A stretch of 64,000 nucleotides of DNA, from assembly GCF_028640845.1 (NCBI RefSeq), contig NC_080539.1:164684236-164748235 (forward strand). Reading direction: 5' to 3'. This DNA is from Ahaetulla prasina. Taxonomy: Eukaryota > Chordata > Lepidosauria > Squamata > Colubridae. The notes under the pieces are model-generated. The model worked only from the letters and a program-made list of their open reading frames with translations, was not told the origin of the DNA and did no database searches. A program made the position numbers and the translations under genes. Below, piece after piece: positions 1-10,265 of this stretch (within the stretch, counting starts at the first letter, position 1; every line of letters begins with the position of its first letter).

Positions 1-59
1 AGGCTAGGATTATAATACGGCTCCTTTAAAGACCAGAGCTGAAACAGAGTTGCCTAAAA

Positions 60-125
60 CAGGGGTCTCCAACCTTGGCAACTTTAAGCCTGGAGGACTT
101 CAACTCCCAGCATTTCATTGAAATA
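60..125 (+). mobile_element. Fragment of short hAT-like MITE
   Basis: It begins with AGGGGTCTCCAACCTTGGC and continues into a 'cttcaactcccagcattt' stretch. The same terminal sequence bounds the palindromic element at 55263-55408. Only one end is visible here, so it is a fragment. The hAT assignment is inferred from the better copy. Confidence 0.45.
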
Positions 126-204
126 TAATTAAAATGACACCCCCTGCACCAAAGCCTGGAATTCAGCAGGTGTGACTCTTGCCTACATTTCTGCACTTAC
201 CGTA

Positions 205-331
205 CAGGTAGACCTCGACTTGGGACCACAATTGAGCCCAAAATTTCTGTTGCCATGAGAAACATTTGTTAAGTGAGTGTCGCCCCAGTTTGCAACCTTT
301 CTTGCCACAGCTGCTAAGTAAGTCACTGCAG
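205..331 (+). mobile_element. TA-flanked MITE, left half (split by LINE insertion)
   Basis: It begins CAGGTAGACCTCGACTTGGG directly after TA (203-204) and follows the consensus seen at 9885-10263 as far as 'cactgcag'. The consensus resumes at about 2278. The inverted termini and TA target duplication of intact copies suggest a Tc1/mariner-type non-autonomous element, which is an inference. Confidence 0.7.
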
Positions 332-332
332 T

Positions 333-2277
333 TTTTTTTATTATTATTTATTTTTTATTTTTGTCAGAACAGTATACACAAACAAATGTCATAGATAAAA
401 CAGCATATCTTGAAGAATATATATATATATATATATAATTATGCATCAACTATATTAATTGGATATAATGAAGGGAACAATAGGACAGGAACGGTAGGCA
501 CATTTGTGCTCTTATGCATGCCCCTTATAGTCTTCTCAGGAATGGGGTGAGGTCAATAGTAGACAGCTTTTGGTTGAAAATTTTGGGATTTTGAGTAGAG
601 ACTATGGAGTCAGGTAATGAGTTCCAAGCATTAACAACTCTGTTACAGAAGTCATATTTTCTGCAATCAAGTTTGAAGCGATTGACATTTAGCTTGAATC
701 TATTTTTTGCTCTTGTAATATTGCGATTGAAGCTGAAGTAGTCTTTTATAGGAAGGATATTGCAATAGATGATTTTGTGTGTTAAACACAGGTCATGTCG
801 AAGTCGACGGAGTTGTAAGTTTTCTAATCCCAGGATTTCAAGTCTGTCGGTATAAGGTATTTTGTTGTTTTCGGAGGAGTGAAGAACTCTTCTAGTAAAA
901 TATTTCTGGACTCGTTCTATTGTGTTTATGTCAGAGATGTGGTATGGGTTCCAGACGGATGAGCTGTATTCAAGAATAGGTCTGGCAAATGTTTTGTATG
1001 CTCTAGTTAGTAGTGTAGAGTTTTTTGAAAAGAAGCTGCGTAAAATTAGGTTTACAACTCTTAGGGCCTTTTTTGCTATGTAGTTGCAGTGGGCTTTGGC
1101 ATTAAGGTCATTAGATATAAGAACTCCAAGATCTTTGACAGGGTGGGGGTCGTCAGGTAATGTCCATCCAATTTGTACTTGATGTTGGGGTTCTTTTTTC
1201 CAATATGTAAAACTGAGAATTTGCTGGTTGAGATTTGGAGTTGCCAAGTTTTAGACCAATCAGAAATTAAGTCGAGGTCTTCTTGAAGGGTAGAAGTATT
1301 ATTAGTGGTATTAAATAGTTTGACATCGTCAGCAAAGAGAACACAATAACTTGAGATTAAGTCACAGAGATCATTTATGTATAGTATGAAGAGTGTTGGT
1401 CCAAGAACACTACCTTGGGGAACGCCACTTTTGACAGGAACAGGATTCGATATAGCGTTGCCAATTTTGACCACTTGTTGTCTGTTTGACAGAAAGGCAT
1501 TTATCCAATTGTGAAGAGATCCCGAAATACCGTAGGATTTTTGTTTAAGGAGTAGTTTATCATGTACTACTGAATCAAAAGCTTTGCAGAAGTCTACGTA
1601 GATTGCATCTATTGCTTTTCCTTGATCAAGGTTGGTAGTCCATATATTTTTGCAGTAGAGTAGTTGTAGGTTACAAGACAATTTTTTTCTGAAACCAAAT
1701 TGTTTATTAGATAGAAGGTTGTTTGTTTCAAGATGGAGTGTAATGGATTGGTTAATGATGGATTCCATTACTTTGCATGAGATACAACATAGAGAGATAG
1801 ATCTGTAATTTTCAACAAGGCTTGGATCTCCTTTTTTGAAGATAGGGATGACTGTGGCTAGAGACCAGAGTTTTGGAAGGGAACAAGTTTTGAAGGCTTT
1901 ATTAAAAATTATGCTTAGGAGTTCAGCTATATTAATTGAAAGTTTTTTTAAAAAGTATGCACATAGTCCATCTGTTCCGATAGATAATAATGGTTTTAGG
2001 TTGCGAAGGGCTTTTTCAACATTATCTTCTGTGAAGTCTATATGTGTTAGGTCGTTGTTATCTTCTGTGGAATCTATATGTGTTAAGTCGTTGTTAACAT
2101 TTCTGATACGATTAAGGAATGTTGGATATGAGCCATCACTGTTTACAAAGACTGAGCCGAAGAATGTGTTAAAGAGGTTTGCTTTAACTGTTTCGTCAGT
2201 ACATTCTTTGCCGTTAGGTTCTTTTAGTGGTGGAATGGATCTTGTTTTATTTTATTATTTATTTATTTGTTTTATAG
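333..2277 (-). mobile_element. CR1/L3-like LINE, 5'-truncated, with broken reverse transcriptase ORF
   Basis: The minus strand encodes a non-LTR reverse transcriptase. In order it shows VIPIFKKGDP and an NYRSISL box (about 1880-1790), a DFCKAFDSV box (about 1600), GVPQGSVLGP (about 1410) and the catalytic FADD box (1321-1340). A C-terminal region typical of CR1/L3 LINEs follows (LEYSSSVWNPY near 950, then a frame ending at 525). The RT core (1768-1076) and the C-terminal part (1247-525) lie in different frames, so at least one frameshift is present. The endonuclease half is missing at the right end. An A/T-rich 3' tail lies at 333-440 and includes an (AT)n run at 418-437. The element sits inside a MITE and is inactive as it stands. 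The exact clade (CR1 versus L3) is uncertain. Confidence 0.85.
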
Positions 2278-2525
2278 TTAAGTTAGTAACACAGTTGTGA
2301 AGTGAATCAGGCTTCCCCATTGACTTTGCTTGACAGAAGGTCGCAAAGGGCGTTCACATGACCCTGGGACACTGCAGCCATCCTAAATATCAGTCAGTTG
2401 CCAAGCATCTGAATTTTGGTCATGTGACCAGGGGTATGCTGCAACAGTTGTGTGAAAAATGGTCCTAAGTCACTTTTTTCAGTGCTGTTGTAACTTCGAA
2501 CGGTCACTATATGAACTGTTGTAAG
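2278..2525 (+). mobile_element. TA-flanked MITE, right half (resumes after LINE)
   Basis: It continues the MITE consensus from 'gttagtaacacagttg' through 'tcacatgaccctgggacac' to 'gaactgttgtaag'. Compared with the intact copy at 9885-10263, it lacks the last ~20 bp, so the right terminal repeat is lost. Together with 205-331 it makes one element interrupted by about 1.95 kb of LINE. Confidence 0.7.
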
Positions 2526-2613
2526 TTTATTTACAATGTTGTAATTTTAAGATATCTTTAATATGTCAGTGTTCCGAGTAATGCACCCATTGAAAGCAGA
2601 ATTCCAAGGCAGG

Positions 2614-2999
2614 TGTCAGGGTTCCAAGTAACACCCGGAATGAAGTAAGACTCCGAGGATAGAAGTTCCTCAAAGTGCCATTTTATTAGAGATGTCATAT
2701 TGGCACATCTGGGAAAACCTGAATCTGAAAGTTTCCAGGTTTTCCCCACCCATAAGAAAGTCCAAATCCCTTCCCATATGTCCATCACATGGTCCAATCA
2801 ATGCACCGTCCCATCTGGAGATGCCTCCTAGTCACACCACTCCAGGTGCAGGGCAGGATGTCCTTGACTCTCAAAGAAAAGAATGTTATTATGGCTAGAT
2901 ATCTCTCCAACTCCATACAATCCCCCCTCCCAGTTTCCCACATCACTAAATGTGGCAGCCTTGAAGATCCCAAGTAAAAGATAGCTTCCAGGACTGACA
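2614..2999 (-). mobile_element. Probable solo LTR (minus strand)
   Basis: The 386-bp segment has TGTCAG...CTGACA ends, as LTRs do. An AATAAA lies on the minus strand near 2680, about 65 bp from the minus-strand 3' end. The flanks GCAGG (2609-2613) and GAAGG (3000-3004) differ at one base and could be a decayed 5-bp target duplication. A related end sequence, TGTCAGTGTTCCGAGTAA, starts 51 bp to the left (2563). No internal retroviral sequence is present. The family is unknown. Confidence 0.5.
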
Positions 3000-3004
3000 G
3001 AAGG

Positions 3005-5229
3005 TCGATTCCTCAAAGAGCATATTTTTGTTTTGACGGATCAGCCGGTCTATCTACTTCCCTCCTCCCTTCTCCCTCTCAGGGCTTGTAGCATCTATGA
3101 GGCAGCAAAAGATGGCTTCAGCCAGGTTCGCTTCAGAGTTGACATAATAATAATGTCCATGTTGGCCCTCTCATTGGGCAGTAAGGCAACTGCCTTACCC
3201 ATTGGGGCAGGCACAGCAGTCTCCCAAGTGCCATGGACATTCCCCTCTCCTGGACAGAATTGTGCTTCCCAGCAGCTCCTTGACTCCCTAACTAACCTGA
3301 TCTTAGCCAAGCCAGTCATAGGCCCTGAATATTTAACTGTTTGTCTACAACAGCTCCATCGTCTGTTTTATCTTGGGGAAGAAAAGGATGTAGACATCTT
3401 TGCAAAACACGGCACACCTTTTACCAAGTTTAGTTTGCCAATCATTGCTATTAAGAGATTTTAATGTCTTTTTCTATTGTTTTGGTTTTCTGATGGGAAA
3501 AAGCTATGTTGTGGGAAGGGAAACAAAGCTTACAGTAAGGCTCAAGAGTCTGTTCTTTAATATAGTAAGATAACATTGCAAAAAGGAATAGTTCTTCATA
3601 GAACTTTTTAATTTTGCACTTCTTAATAATCAAAATGCTTTCATATGCATATTTTTTCTGAAGGAAATGAATCTGCGCTTTGGGTTGTATATTTGATGCA
3701 CACCAGGAGTCTGCAAAGCAAGCAACTTGACCAGATGTATAGGTGTCTCTCTGGGAAAAAAAAAAGCACAGGAAGGAAGTGACAGCTTACTTCACCCTTA
3801 AGAAGCATCCTTTGGGGTTTTCTTTTCAGTCATTTCTATCAAGAAGGCAGACATTTCCCAATTTTGAAATGAATTTCTTAGCCAGGTTAAGTAAAATTTG
3901 GTGAAAATTTTCTGCAGGTTGCAGCATGACGATGCACATTTAGAGTTATAGTTTTATAATTTCTTATAAAACGGAAACAAAAGAGACTTTTCAACAAAAT
4001 AATCATAACTATTTTATTCAATTGAAATATTGTAATGTTTGTTTCAGGAATAATGCAAGCTGACATGGCAAGATAGTATGTTCTAAATAAAGCTAAGTTT
4101 TGTTGTTTTGTTGTTGTTCCCACCTATAGGGAAAATTCAAAATAAACAGGTGAAAATGTGGAAAACCCCTGGACTGCATAGGTGGGGTTCCTTGAAAATG
4201 TGCATTCCCCCACTTCTTTACGGAATTTTTACTGTAAGGGCCTTCTCAGTCAGGGCTTCTGACTGGACCATAAAACAAATTTCTTTCTTCAACTACCACT
4301 TTTCTTTTGTTTCTTCCAAGGCTGGCAGTGCGAGACTTCCTGGGAATCAGGCTTGTTGTGGGGGCCTCTTCAGGTCACAACAGGCGGGTCTGTTCCTGCA
4401 CATAACCAAGTCAGTTGTACCGCACCAGCCTGTTTTAAATATTTGCTATTGACTTTTAAAAAAATAATTAAGCATGATAATGAAACGATTATAATATATG
4501 CAATTTTCATGAGGGCATATTCATGTTAATTAAATCTAACCCTATTTAAAGCTATTCCTTCTTTCAGCATATATGTACGTGTGAATATACACACACATGC
4601 TGTTTCTTGACATTGCTATTCACTTGAAGCATGAAAACAAGGACTCAGTGTTCTTCTGGATAAACTTATGTGTTTTCCTATATGGGAAATGGAACAATGG
4701 TTTAGACTTCTGGCAATACAACCTTTTGCACTTTTAATCTCTCCTGAGCTTGAGGAACTGACATCCTGCAGTGTATATAGCCTTCCAACTTTATGGTTGA
4801 AATTAAATGCATTAGGCTCACAGTTCTAAACAAGCCGATATATAAATAAAGGAAACAAAGCATACAATTAACATTTCCACAAATCATAAACTCCTCGTAT
4901 GGCTGTGTCAATACCTCTTTCTAAGCTTAATTGTTTCACAAGTTGTTGAGATACAGCTATGTTTGCTGCCAAAAGGTGGGTGCCTTAGACCTTTTATTTA
5001 TATTCTAGTGTACAATAGATTAAAATGCTGAATCTGGGTGGGGGGAAAGTGGCCCCTATATTTATGAGACAATGCTAGGAATAAAAAAAAAAGTCAGCCT
5101 ATGAAGGCAGTGTAAAAAATTCAGCAGGGACCTCAACTACTAACATTAGAGAATATCTTAGGAAGACCTTGGATTCAAGTTGGCTCTGCTAAATGGTAGG
5201 TCTGTTTGTTATAAGCCCCTGCTTCTCTA
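3005..5229. other. Intergenic, no supported gene
   Basis: No exon-like conserved coding was recognised. A 143-codon open frame at 3033-3464 has no recognisable domain and no supporting context. The stretch is A/T-rich with short homopolymers only. Confidence 0.5.
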
Positions 5230-5461
5230 CAGATAGTCCTCATTTAGTGACTGCCTTGGACAGAAACATTTGCAGTTAGGACGATGATGAAAAAAAAAAG
5301 AAACTTTGCAACCAATCTTTGCATTTATGACATTTTCAGATCTTTAAAGAAAAGGAAAGCTGAAATAAGATTGTAAGCATAGCAGCAGTTGCACTTAGCA
5401 ATCTCTTGCTTAATGACTGAGTTGCCAGTCCAAATTGTGGTCACTAAATGAGGACTACTAG
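5230..5461. mobile_element. Short TIR element, TA target duplication
   Basis: The 232-bp element has ends CAGATAGTCCTCATTTAGTG and CACTAAATGAGGACTACTAG, which are inverted repeats. TA flanks it at 5228-5229 and 5462-5463. The termini resemble the CAGGTAGTCCTCGACTTA MITE family, but the subterminal sequence (CATTTAGTGAC) differs, so it is a separate subfamily. It has no coding capacity. Confidence 0.7.
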
Positions 5462-5829
5462 TAATAGAGAAGAGAGTAGAGCTAGAATGTATTACAGAGC
5501 CTTGACTCAACAAGCTCTGGGAGACAGTTTTCAAGTCGTTCACCAGCCATTACGCCAAGGTCAGGAAATGGAGAAGGGATGGCTATGATATACTGTGAGA
5601 ATAAGATGTATTTTTCCTCTGAATCTGAAGTCACTATAATTGATTTTGGTTAGCAGCCATAAGGTGGGAGTACTACTAATATATTGGCCTATGTAATATC
5701 CTATAGGTTTCCTTCCTAAGAGCTTTGATTTCATTGCCAGGCTGGTGGTACTCCAACATTTGTTTACTGGGACCTAGATGAGTGTAGTGTACTTCTACTA
5801 TTATTGCATCTCTAAATGATATTCATCCA

Positions 5830-6780
5830 ATTCTCTTGACCATGGTATTTATTTTGAACTATTTATTAAAGACTAGAGTTAGGACACTGTTCTTTCTGAG
5901 TAGGTGGTGCCATTTGATGTTGGTGGGAGAGAGGAATCTTCTGTTATATATCTGTAGCCCCAGGCTGAATAGAAGAGATGGTGAAAGTCTTGACCTGGAG
6001 CATGGAAATTTTGTGGCGACTTCTAGTTTCTATTGATACAGAACAGGTACTATGGATGATCCATTTGTAGGTCTTGATGGAGTTGCACTTCATTTGAAGG
6101 ATCAACTCTACAATATGTGGATTCTTCTGGATTTCTGGCTCCTGTTAGAGCAGCAGATAGAAACGGCAGCTAGGGAAGTCTTTGGCCAGCTTTGTGTGGT
6201 GCACCATTTGCTATCTTCTTGCTAGATGAGAAGGTTCCGAACACAAGGAACCATGCTGTTATCAACTCCCGGTTAAGCTACTGCAATTTATTGTACATGA
6301 CGTTGCCCTCGATATTGTCCTGGAAGCTAGAAAAGGCACTGAATGTGGCTGCCTAGTTTGTAACTAGCACTAACAGGCTTAGTAGCAGAATCATCTCCAT
6401 CCTGTGGGAGCAGCACAGTTCACCAGTAAGCTTCTTGGCCCAACTCATGGTGGTGATGTCACCTATAACTCCTTTTATGGATTAGCTTCTTGCTACCTTT
6501 GAGGTGGTCTGCTTCTGGTAGAAACTGAATACATATACCATATACATCATAATGGGAAGCAGCATCTAAGAGATTATGTCACATATCATGGTCTTTTTGA
6601 TGCAGACTCCTCATTTTGGAAGTTTGTCTACTCCAATCAGAAAGCCACCCACCCTTAATAATACTCTGCTTGTATTAACCACCCAATTAATACCCTGGTT
6701 ACAAACAATGCTCTTCTGCAGGGAAAACTCCCATTAGAGGGAGAGTATGGAATTTATTTATAGATTGTAGTTGATTATTG
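5830..6780 (+). mobile_element. Decayed CR1/L2-type LINE fragment
   Basis: Plus-strand translation near 6260-6310 gives NSRLSYCNLLYMTLP, which matches the SRLDYCNALY box in the C-terminal region of L2/CR1 ORF2 (compare the copy at 40202-40889). Stops and frameshifts occur throughout, and the flanks are diffuse. Limits are approximate. Confidence 0.55.
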
Positions 6781-7468
6781 CATTACTGTTTTAAAATTAT
6801 TATTATATTTATATCATAGGGCACTTTGAGTATTATAAGTAGGTGGCATGCCAATGACCTGATCATTCATTACAAATTTTTTATCTGGAACTTCCTCCCA
6901 TCTCCACCTGCCCCCACCCCACAGTTTTAGGAAATTAAATTGCCAAAGAAAAAGCTACTGGATTGAGGGGAAGGTGAATACTGAGGAAGGAGTAGTTGGA
7001 AGCAATTGATGAGATCCTTCAAAAGGCAGGAAGGCCTGGATTTGTACTGTGCATGTGATGGAGTTAAGTACTGTTTGTAAGCATAGATGAGTTTGGAAAG
7101 ACATGGTGAATGGGGTTGTTGTAAACTTGGTTTAAGAGGGTTTTTAAAAAAAAAAATCTTGTGCTTTTTAATATCTTTGCTTTGCTTCATTATTTTTGCT
7201 TTCCATGAGTTTATTCTGAGAGAGAACAGTGTGCTCAGTATATACTTTTTTTTGGAAAAAAAATGGTCTTACATGGCCCTAGTCTTCTCGTACATTAGTC
7301 TTATTGTGCCTGAAGGTCTCTGCTGCACCCAAAGGCCTTCTGGCGAGATCCTACCCCAGATCGTGTGTGTTGTGAGGATCTTACTTAACCTGCTCAGCAG
7401 ATTAAGGGTCTCTCCTCCTCTTAGCCTCCCGTCTATCCCAGCGGATCTGAACAGTCTTCATTCTGCGA

Positions 7469-7476
7469 GTAAACAA
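7469..7476 (+). promoter_or_regulatory. FOXO/forkhead consensus site (GTAAACAA)
   Basis: It is an exact match to the FOXO-type binding consensus GTAAACAA, 1,563 bp upstream of the FOXO1 start codon and just 5' of the CpG-rich promoter. Function is inferred from motif and position. An 8-bp motif can occur by chance. Confidence 0.4.
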
Positions 7477-7937
7477 CTCACTTTTAAATCGGTCTTAAAA
7501 CTTCTTTAAACGGTCTTTATGCTTTGCATTGTGCTTCTTTCAGATAATAATATTATCTTAGTATTTTCGTGTTCCCCTTTCATTCCAAAGCCCCGCCACG
7601 ATCTACTTATGATCGGAACGCGTTTCTGGCGTTTTTAAACCGATCTAAAACGCGGCTTTCGATCTCTCTCGCGGCGCTCGCCGCTCACACCCTCCACCCG
7701 CACATCCTGCCTGGCTCACCGCAGCCGCACCCCTCGCCCTCTCCCGCGGGCACATGCCGTAGCTCCACGCGCGCGGGTGGCTCCATCCCACGACGCGAAG
7801 GGGAGCGAGGTCCCGAGGCGGGCCACACCGGGAAGGAACACGAGACGCTGGGTTGGCCCGAGCGGCCGGAGGGAGGGGGGTACTTCAAGAAGCCCCCACC
7901 ACAACTCGCCGCGGGCAGCGCTTCCCCCCCCTTTTTA

Positions 7938-8608
7938 GCTTGGACTGCGAAAGTCCAGCTGTGTTGTGTGGTGGGGGGCTTGGACTGCGAAAGTCCAGCT
8001 GTGTGTGGTGGGGGCTTGGACTGAGAAAGTCCAGCTGTGTGTGGTGGGGGGCTTGAACTGCGAAAGACCAGCTGTGTTGTGGGGGCTTGGACTGAGAAAG
8101 TTCAGCTGTGTGGTGGTGGACTTGGACTGCGAAAGTCCAGCTGTGTGTGTGGTGGGGGCTTGGACTGCGAAAGACCAGCTGTGTGTGGTGGGGGCTTGGA
8201 CTGCGAAAGTCCAGCTGTGTTGTGTGGTGGGGGCTTGGACTGCGAAAGTCCAGCTGTGTTGTGGGGGCTTGGACTGCGAAAGTCCAGCTGTGTTGTGGGG
8301 GCTTGGACTGAGAAAGTTCCAGCTGTGTTGTGGGGGCTTGGACTGCGAAAGTCCAGCTGTGTGGTGGGGGCTTGGACTGAGAAAGTCCAGCTGTGTTGTG
8401 TGGTGGGGGCTTGGACTGCGAAAGTCCAGCTGTGCTGTGGGGGGCTTGAACTGTGAAAGACCAGCTGTGTTGTGGGGGCCTTGGACTGAGAAAGTCCAGC
8501 TGTGTTGTGGGGGCTTGGACTGAGAAAGTCCAGCTGTGTTGTTTGTGTGGCGGGGGATTTGGACTGAGAAAGTCCAGCTGTGTTGGGGGGGCTTGCACTG
8601 CAAAAGCT
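7938..8608 (+). repeat. Minisatellite of 34-43 bp units in the FOXO1 promoter
   Basis: About 19 degenerate head-to-tail units follow the pattern GCTTGGACTGCGAAAGTCCA then GCTGTGT plus a variable TG/GGGGG spacer. Unit starts fall at 7938, 7978, 8014, 8051, 8085, 8119, 8158, 8194, 8233, 8267, 8301, 8336, 8370, 8409, 8444, 8478, 8513, about 8556 and 8591 (last partial). Length variation comes mainly from extra TGTG/TGGT in the spacer. Each typical unit contains a 6-bp stem (TGGACT/AGTCCA) with a 5-nt loop (GCGAA or GAGAA) and a CAGCTG E-box. Several units add TGTGGT, a RUNX-like core. The array ends 430 bp before the FOXO1 ATG. Long open frames through it on both strands result from the repeat and are not genes. 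Confidence 0.95.
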
Positions 8609-8609
8609 C

Positions 8610-8640
8610 GTGTGCGCGCGCGCGCGCGCGCGCGTGTGTA
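8610..8640 (+). repeat. Alternating purine-pyrimidine (CG)n tract
   Basis: A run of GTGTGCGCGCG...GCGTGTGTA directly follows the minisatellite. Such alternating CG/TG tracts can adopt Z-DNA. It lies about 400 bp upstream of the FOXO1 ATG. Confidence 0.9.
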
Positions 8641-9038
8641 GGGCGGGGGAAATGCCCCGACGCGCTTCCCTCCCCAGGGCAGAGGAGAGCGCCTCCCGCC
8701 TCCCTCCACCCAGGCGGGCAAAGCCTTAGGGGCGTTTCTTTCGGCCCTTTGGGCCGCCCTCTCGCGCTCGTCCCTTAGGCCCGGGCGGAGTGGGCGGCGC
8801 TGGTGCTCGTTCCTCAGCCAGGACGTCGAGCTAACTGCGTGAGCCCTGCCCGCCTGTCGCCCAGCCAGCCAGCGAACGAGCGGCCGCCGCGGGACGGAGT
8901 TGGAGTTTGTCAAGTGGCGTCTGGCGCTCAACAGGAGGCCGCTGCCAGACGAGGAAGCCGCCCGCCCGGCTCAAGAAAGCTCGCTCTTCTCTCTCTCTCT
9001 CGCCCCCTCCCCACCGCTCCTCCTTCGCCTCCTTCGCC

Positions 9039-9611
9039 ATGGCCGAGGCGCCTCACCCCGTGGAGACCGACCCTGATTTCCAGCCGCTGGCTCGCCCGAG
9101 GTCCTGCACTTGGCCTCTGCCCCGTCCGGAGCTCGCCCCGTCTAGTCCGGGACAGACGCCCACTGCAACTCCGGCCAGGGCCGCGTCTCCGTCCCGCTGC
9201 GGGCTGGTTACGGCCCTCGGCGCCTCCTCCTCTTCCTCCGCCGGCGGTGACCTGCTGAGTTTGCTGGAAGCGGGCGGAGGCGAAGGCTTCGAGCCGGGCA
9301 GCTCCGGAGCCGGAGACCTGGGAGTTTCAGGCGGTTGCCTTTGCGGGGAGTTCCCGTGCCTTCAGCACCCGCAGCAGCAGCAGCAGCAGCATGCAGGGCC
9401 CGCCGCCTTGGCCTCGGTGACGGGCCCTCGCAAGAGCACCACTTCCCGCCGCAACGCTTGGGGCAACTTGTCCTACGCGGACCTCATCACGAAGGCGATC
9501 GAAAGCGCCCCGGAGAAGCGGCTCACTCTCTCCCAGATCTACGAGTGGATGGTCAAGAACGTGCCGTACTTCAAGGACAAGGGAGACAGCAACAGCTCCG
9601 CCGGATGGAAG
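9039..9611 (+). CDS. FOXO1: FOXO1 coding exon 1 (forkhead box O1, N-terminal part)
   Basis: This exon encodes residues 1-191 of the insulin/PI3K-AKT-regulated forkhead transcription factor FOXO1. The N-terminus [14 protein letters not shown] and the [13 protein letters not shown] block with the first AKT/14-3-3 site (Thr24) identify FOXO1 rather than FOXO3 or FOXO4. A low-complexity region with a six-glutamine run (CAG repeats near 9370-9390) follows. The forkhead domain starts around residue 137 ([19 protein letters not shown]) and runs to SNSSAGWK at the exon end. The ATG has a good context (G at -3, G at +4). The frame stays open 44 codons upstream (to 8907), but homology supports 9039. 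The donor is AAG|GTTAGC, a GT site with unusual +3 T. The split falls within recognition helix H3, the usual FOXO intron position. The spacer between the AKT site and forkhead appears shorter than in mammals. Confidence 0.97.
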
Positions 9612-9884
9612 GTTAGCAAGCCCCGGGGTTTGGGGGGTGGGTGGGTGGGTTTGGGGTCGGTGGCATCGCCCCCCCCGCCCGGCCAACTCCGGCCAACTTT
9701 GCTTTCGGCGTAGAGGAAATGCGGAAAGGCACAGACTCTGCCTCACCGAGAGGTAACGTGAGGCCGGCGGAGGAGAGGAGGAGGGAAGTGGGAAAAGCCG
9801 AGCAATGTAGCCGCTCAAGACCCTTGTCGTTTCCTCCGCTTCCTGCCCCTCCAAATCTGCAGAGAGCCAGCGGGATAATCCCTA

Positions 9885-10263
9885 CAGGTAGCCCTCGATT
9901 TACGATCACAACTGAGCCCAAAATGTATGTTGCTGAGACGTTAGTTAAGTGGGTTTTGCCCCATTTTAACAACCACGGTCGTTAAGCGAATTGCTGCAGT
10001 TGTTAAAGTTAGTAACAGGGTTGTTAAGAGAACCTGGCTTTCCCATTGACTTGATTTATCAGAAGGTCGCAAAAGGGGAATCTCATGACCCCGGGACACC
10101 GCAACCGTCATAAATATGAACCAGTTGACAAGTGTCCGAATTTTGATCACGGGGATGCTGCAATGGCCATGAAGCGTGAAAAATGGTTGTAAGTCGCTTT
10201 TTTCAGTGCCGTTGTAGCTTTGAACGGTCACCAAATGAACTATTGTAAGTCGAGGACTACCTG
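9885..10263 (+). mobile_element. Intact MITE with TIRs and TA target duplication
   Basis: The 379-bp element has ends CAGGTAGCCCTCGATTTACG and GTAAGTCGAGGACTACCTG, flanked by TA at 9883-9884 and 10264-10265. It contains no coding sequence. It is the most complete plus-orientation copy of the family also present at 205-331/2278-2525 and, reversed, at 53644-54039. TA duplication and TIR form suggest a Tc1/mariner-like source. It lies only 273 bp inside intron 1. Confidence 0.85.
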
Positions 10264-10265
10264 TA

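Larger units (their letters stand above)
7600..9720 (+). promoter_or_regulatory. FOXO1: FOXO1 CpG island / promoter and 5' UTR region
   Basis: Base composition shifts abruptly from A/T-rich DNA to G/C-rich, CpG-dense sequence at about 7600 and back after about 9800. The segment spans the region upstream of the FOXO1 ATG, the first coding exon and the start of intron 1. No convincing TATA box lies close to the ATG, consistent with a CpG-island promoter. The transcription start cannot be placed from sequence alone. The minisatellite at 7938-8608 interrupts the island. Confidence 0.75.

Noticed and set aside
3033..3464. 143-codon plus-strand frame as a gene
   Set aside because: No domain, signal or homologous pattern recognised, and repeats lie nearby.
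7885..8931. 348-residue minus-strand frame and several 60-220-residue frames on both strands with repeated 'SWTFAVQAPTTQ'-like peptides
   Set aside because: They translate the promoter minisatellite. Many frames are open at once because the unit lacks stops, and unit lengths vary out of frame.
8907..9038. In-frame 44-codon N-terminal extension of FOXO1
   Set aside because: The conserved FOXO1 N-terminus begins at 9039 with a good start context. The upstream part has no family similarity and probably is 5' UTR.
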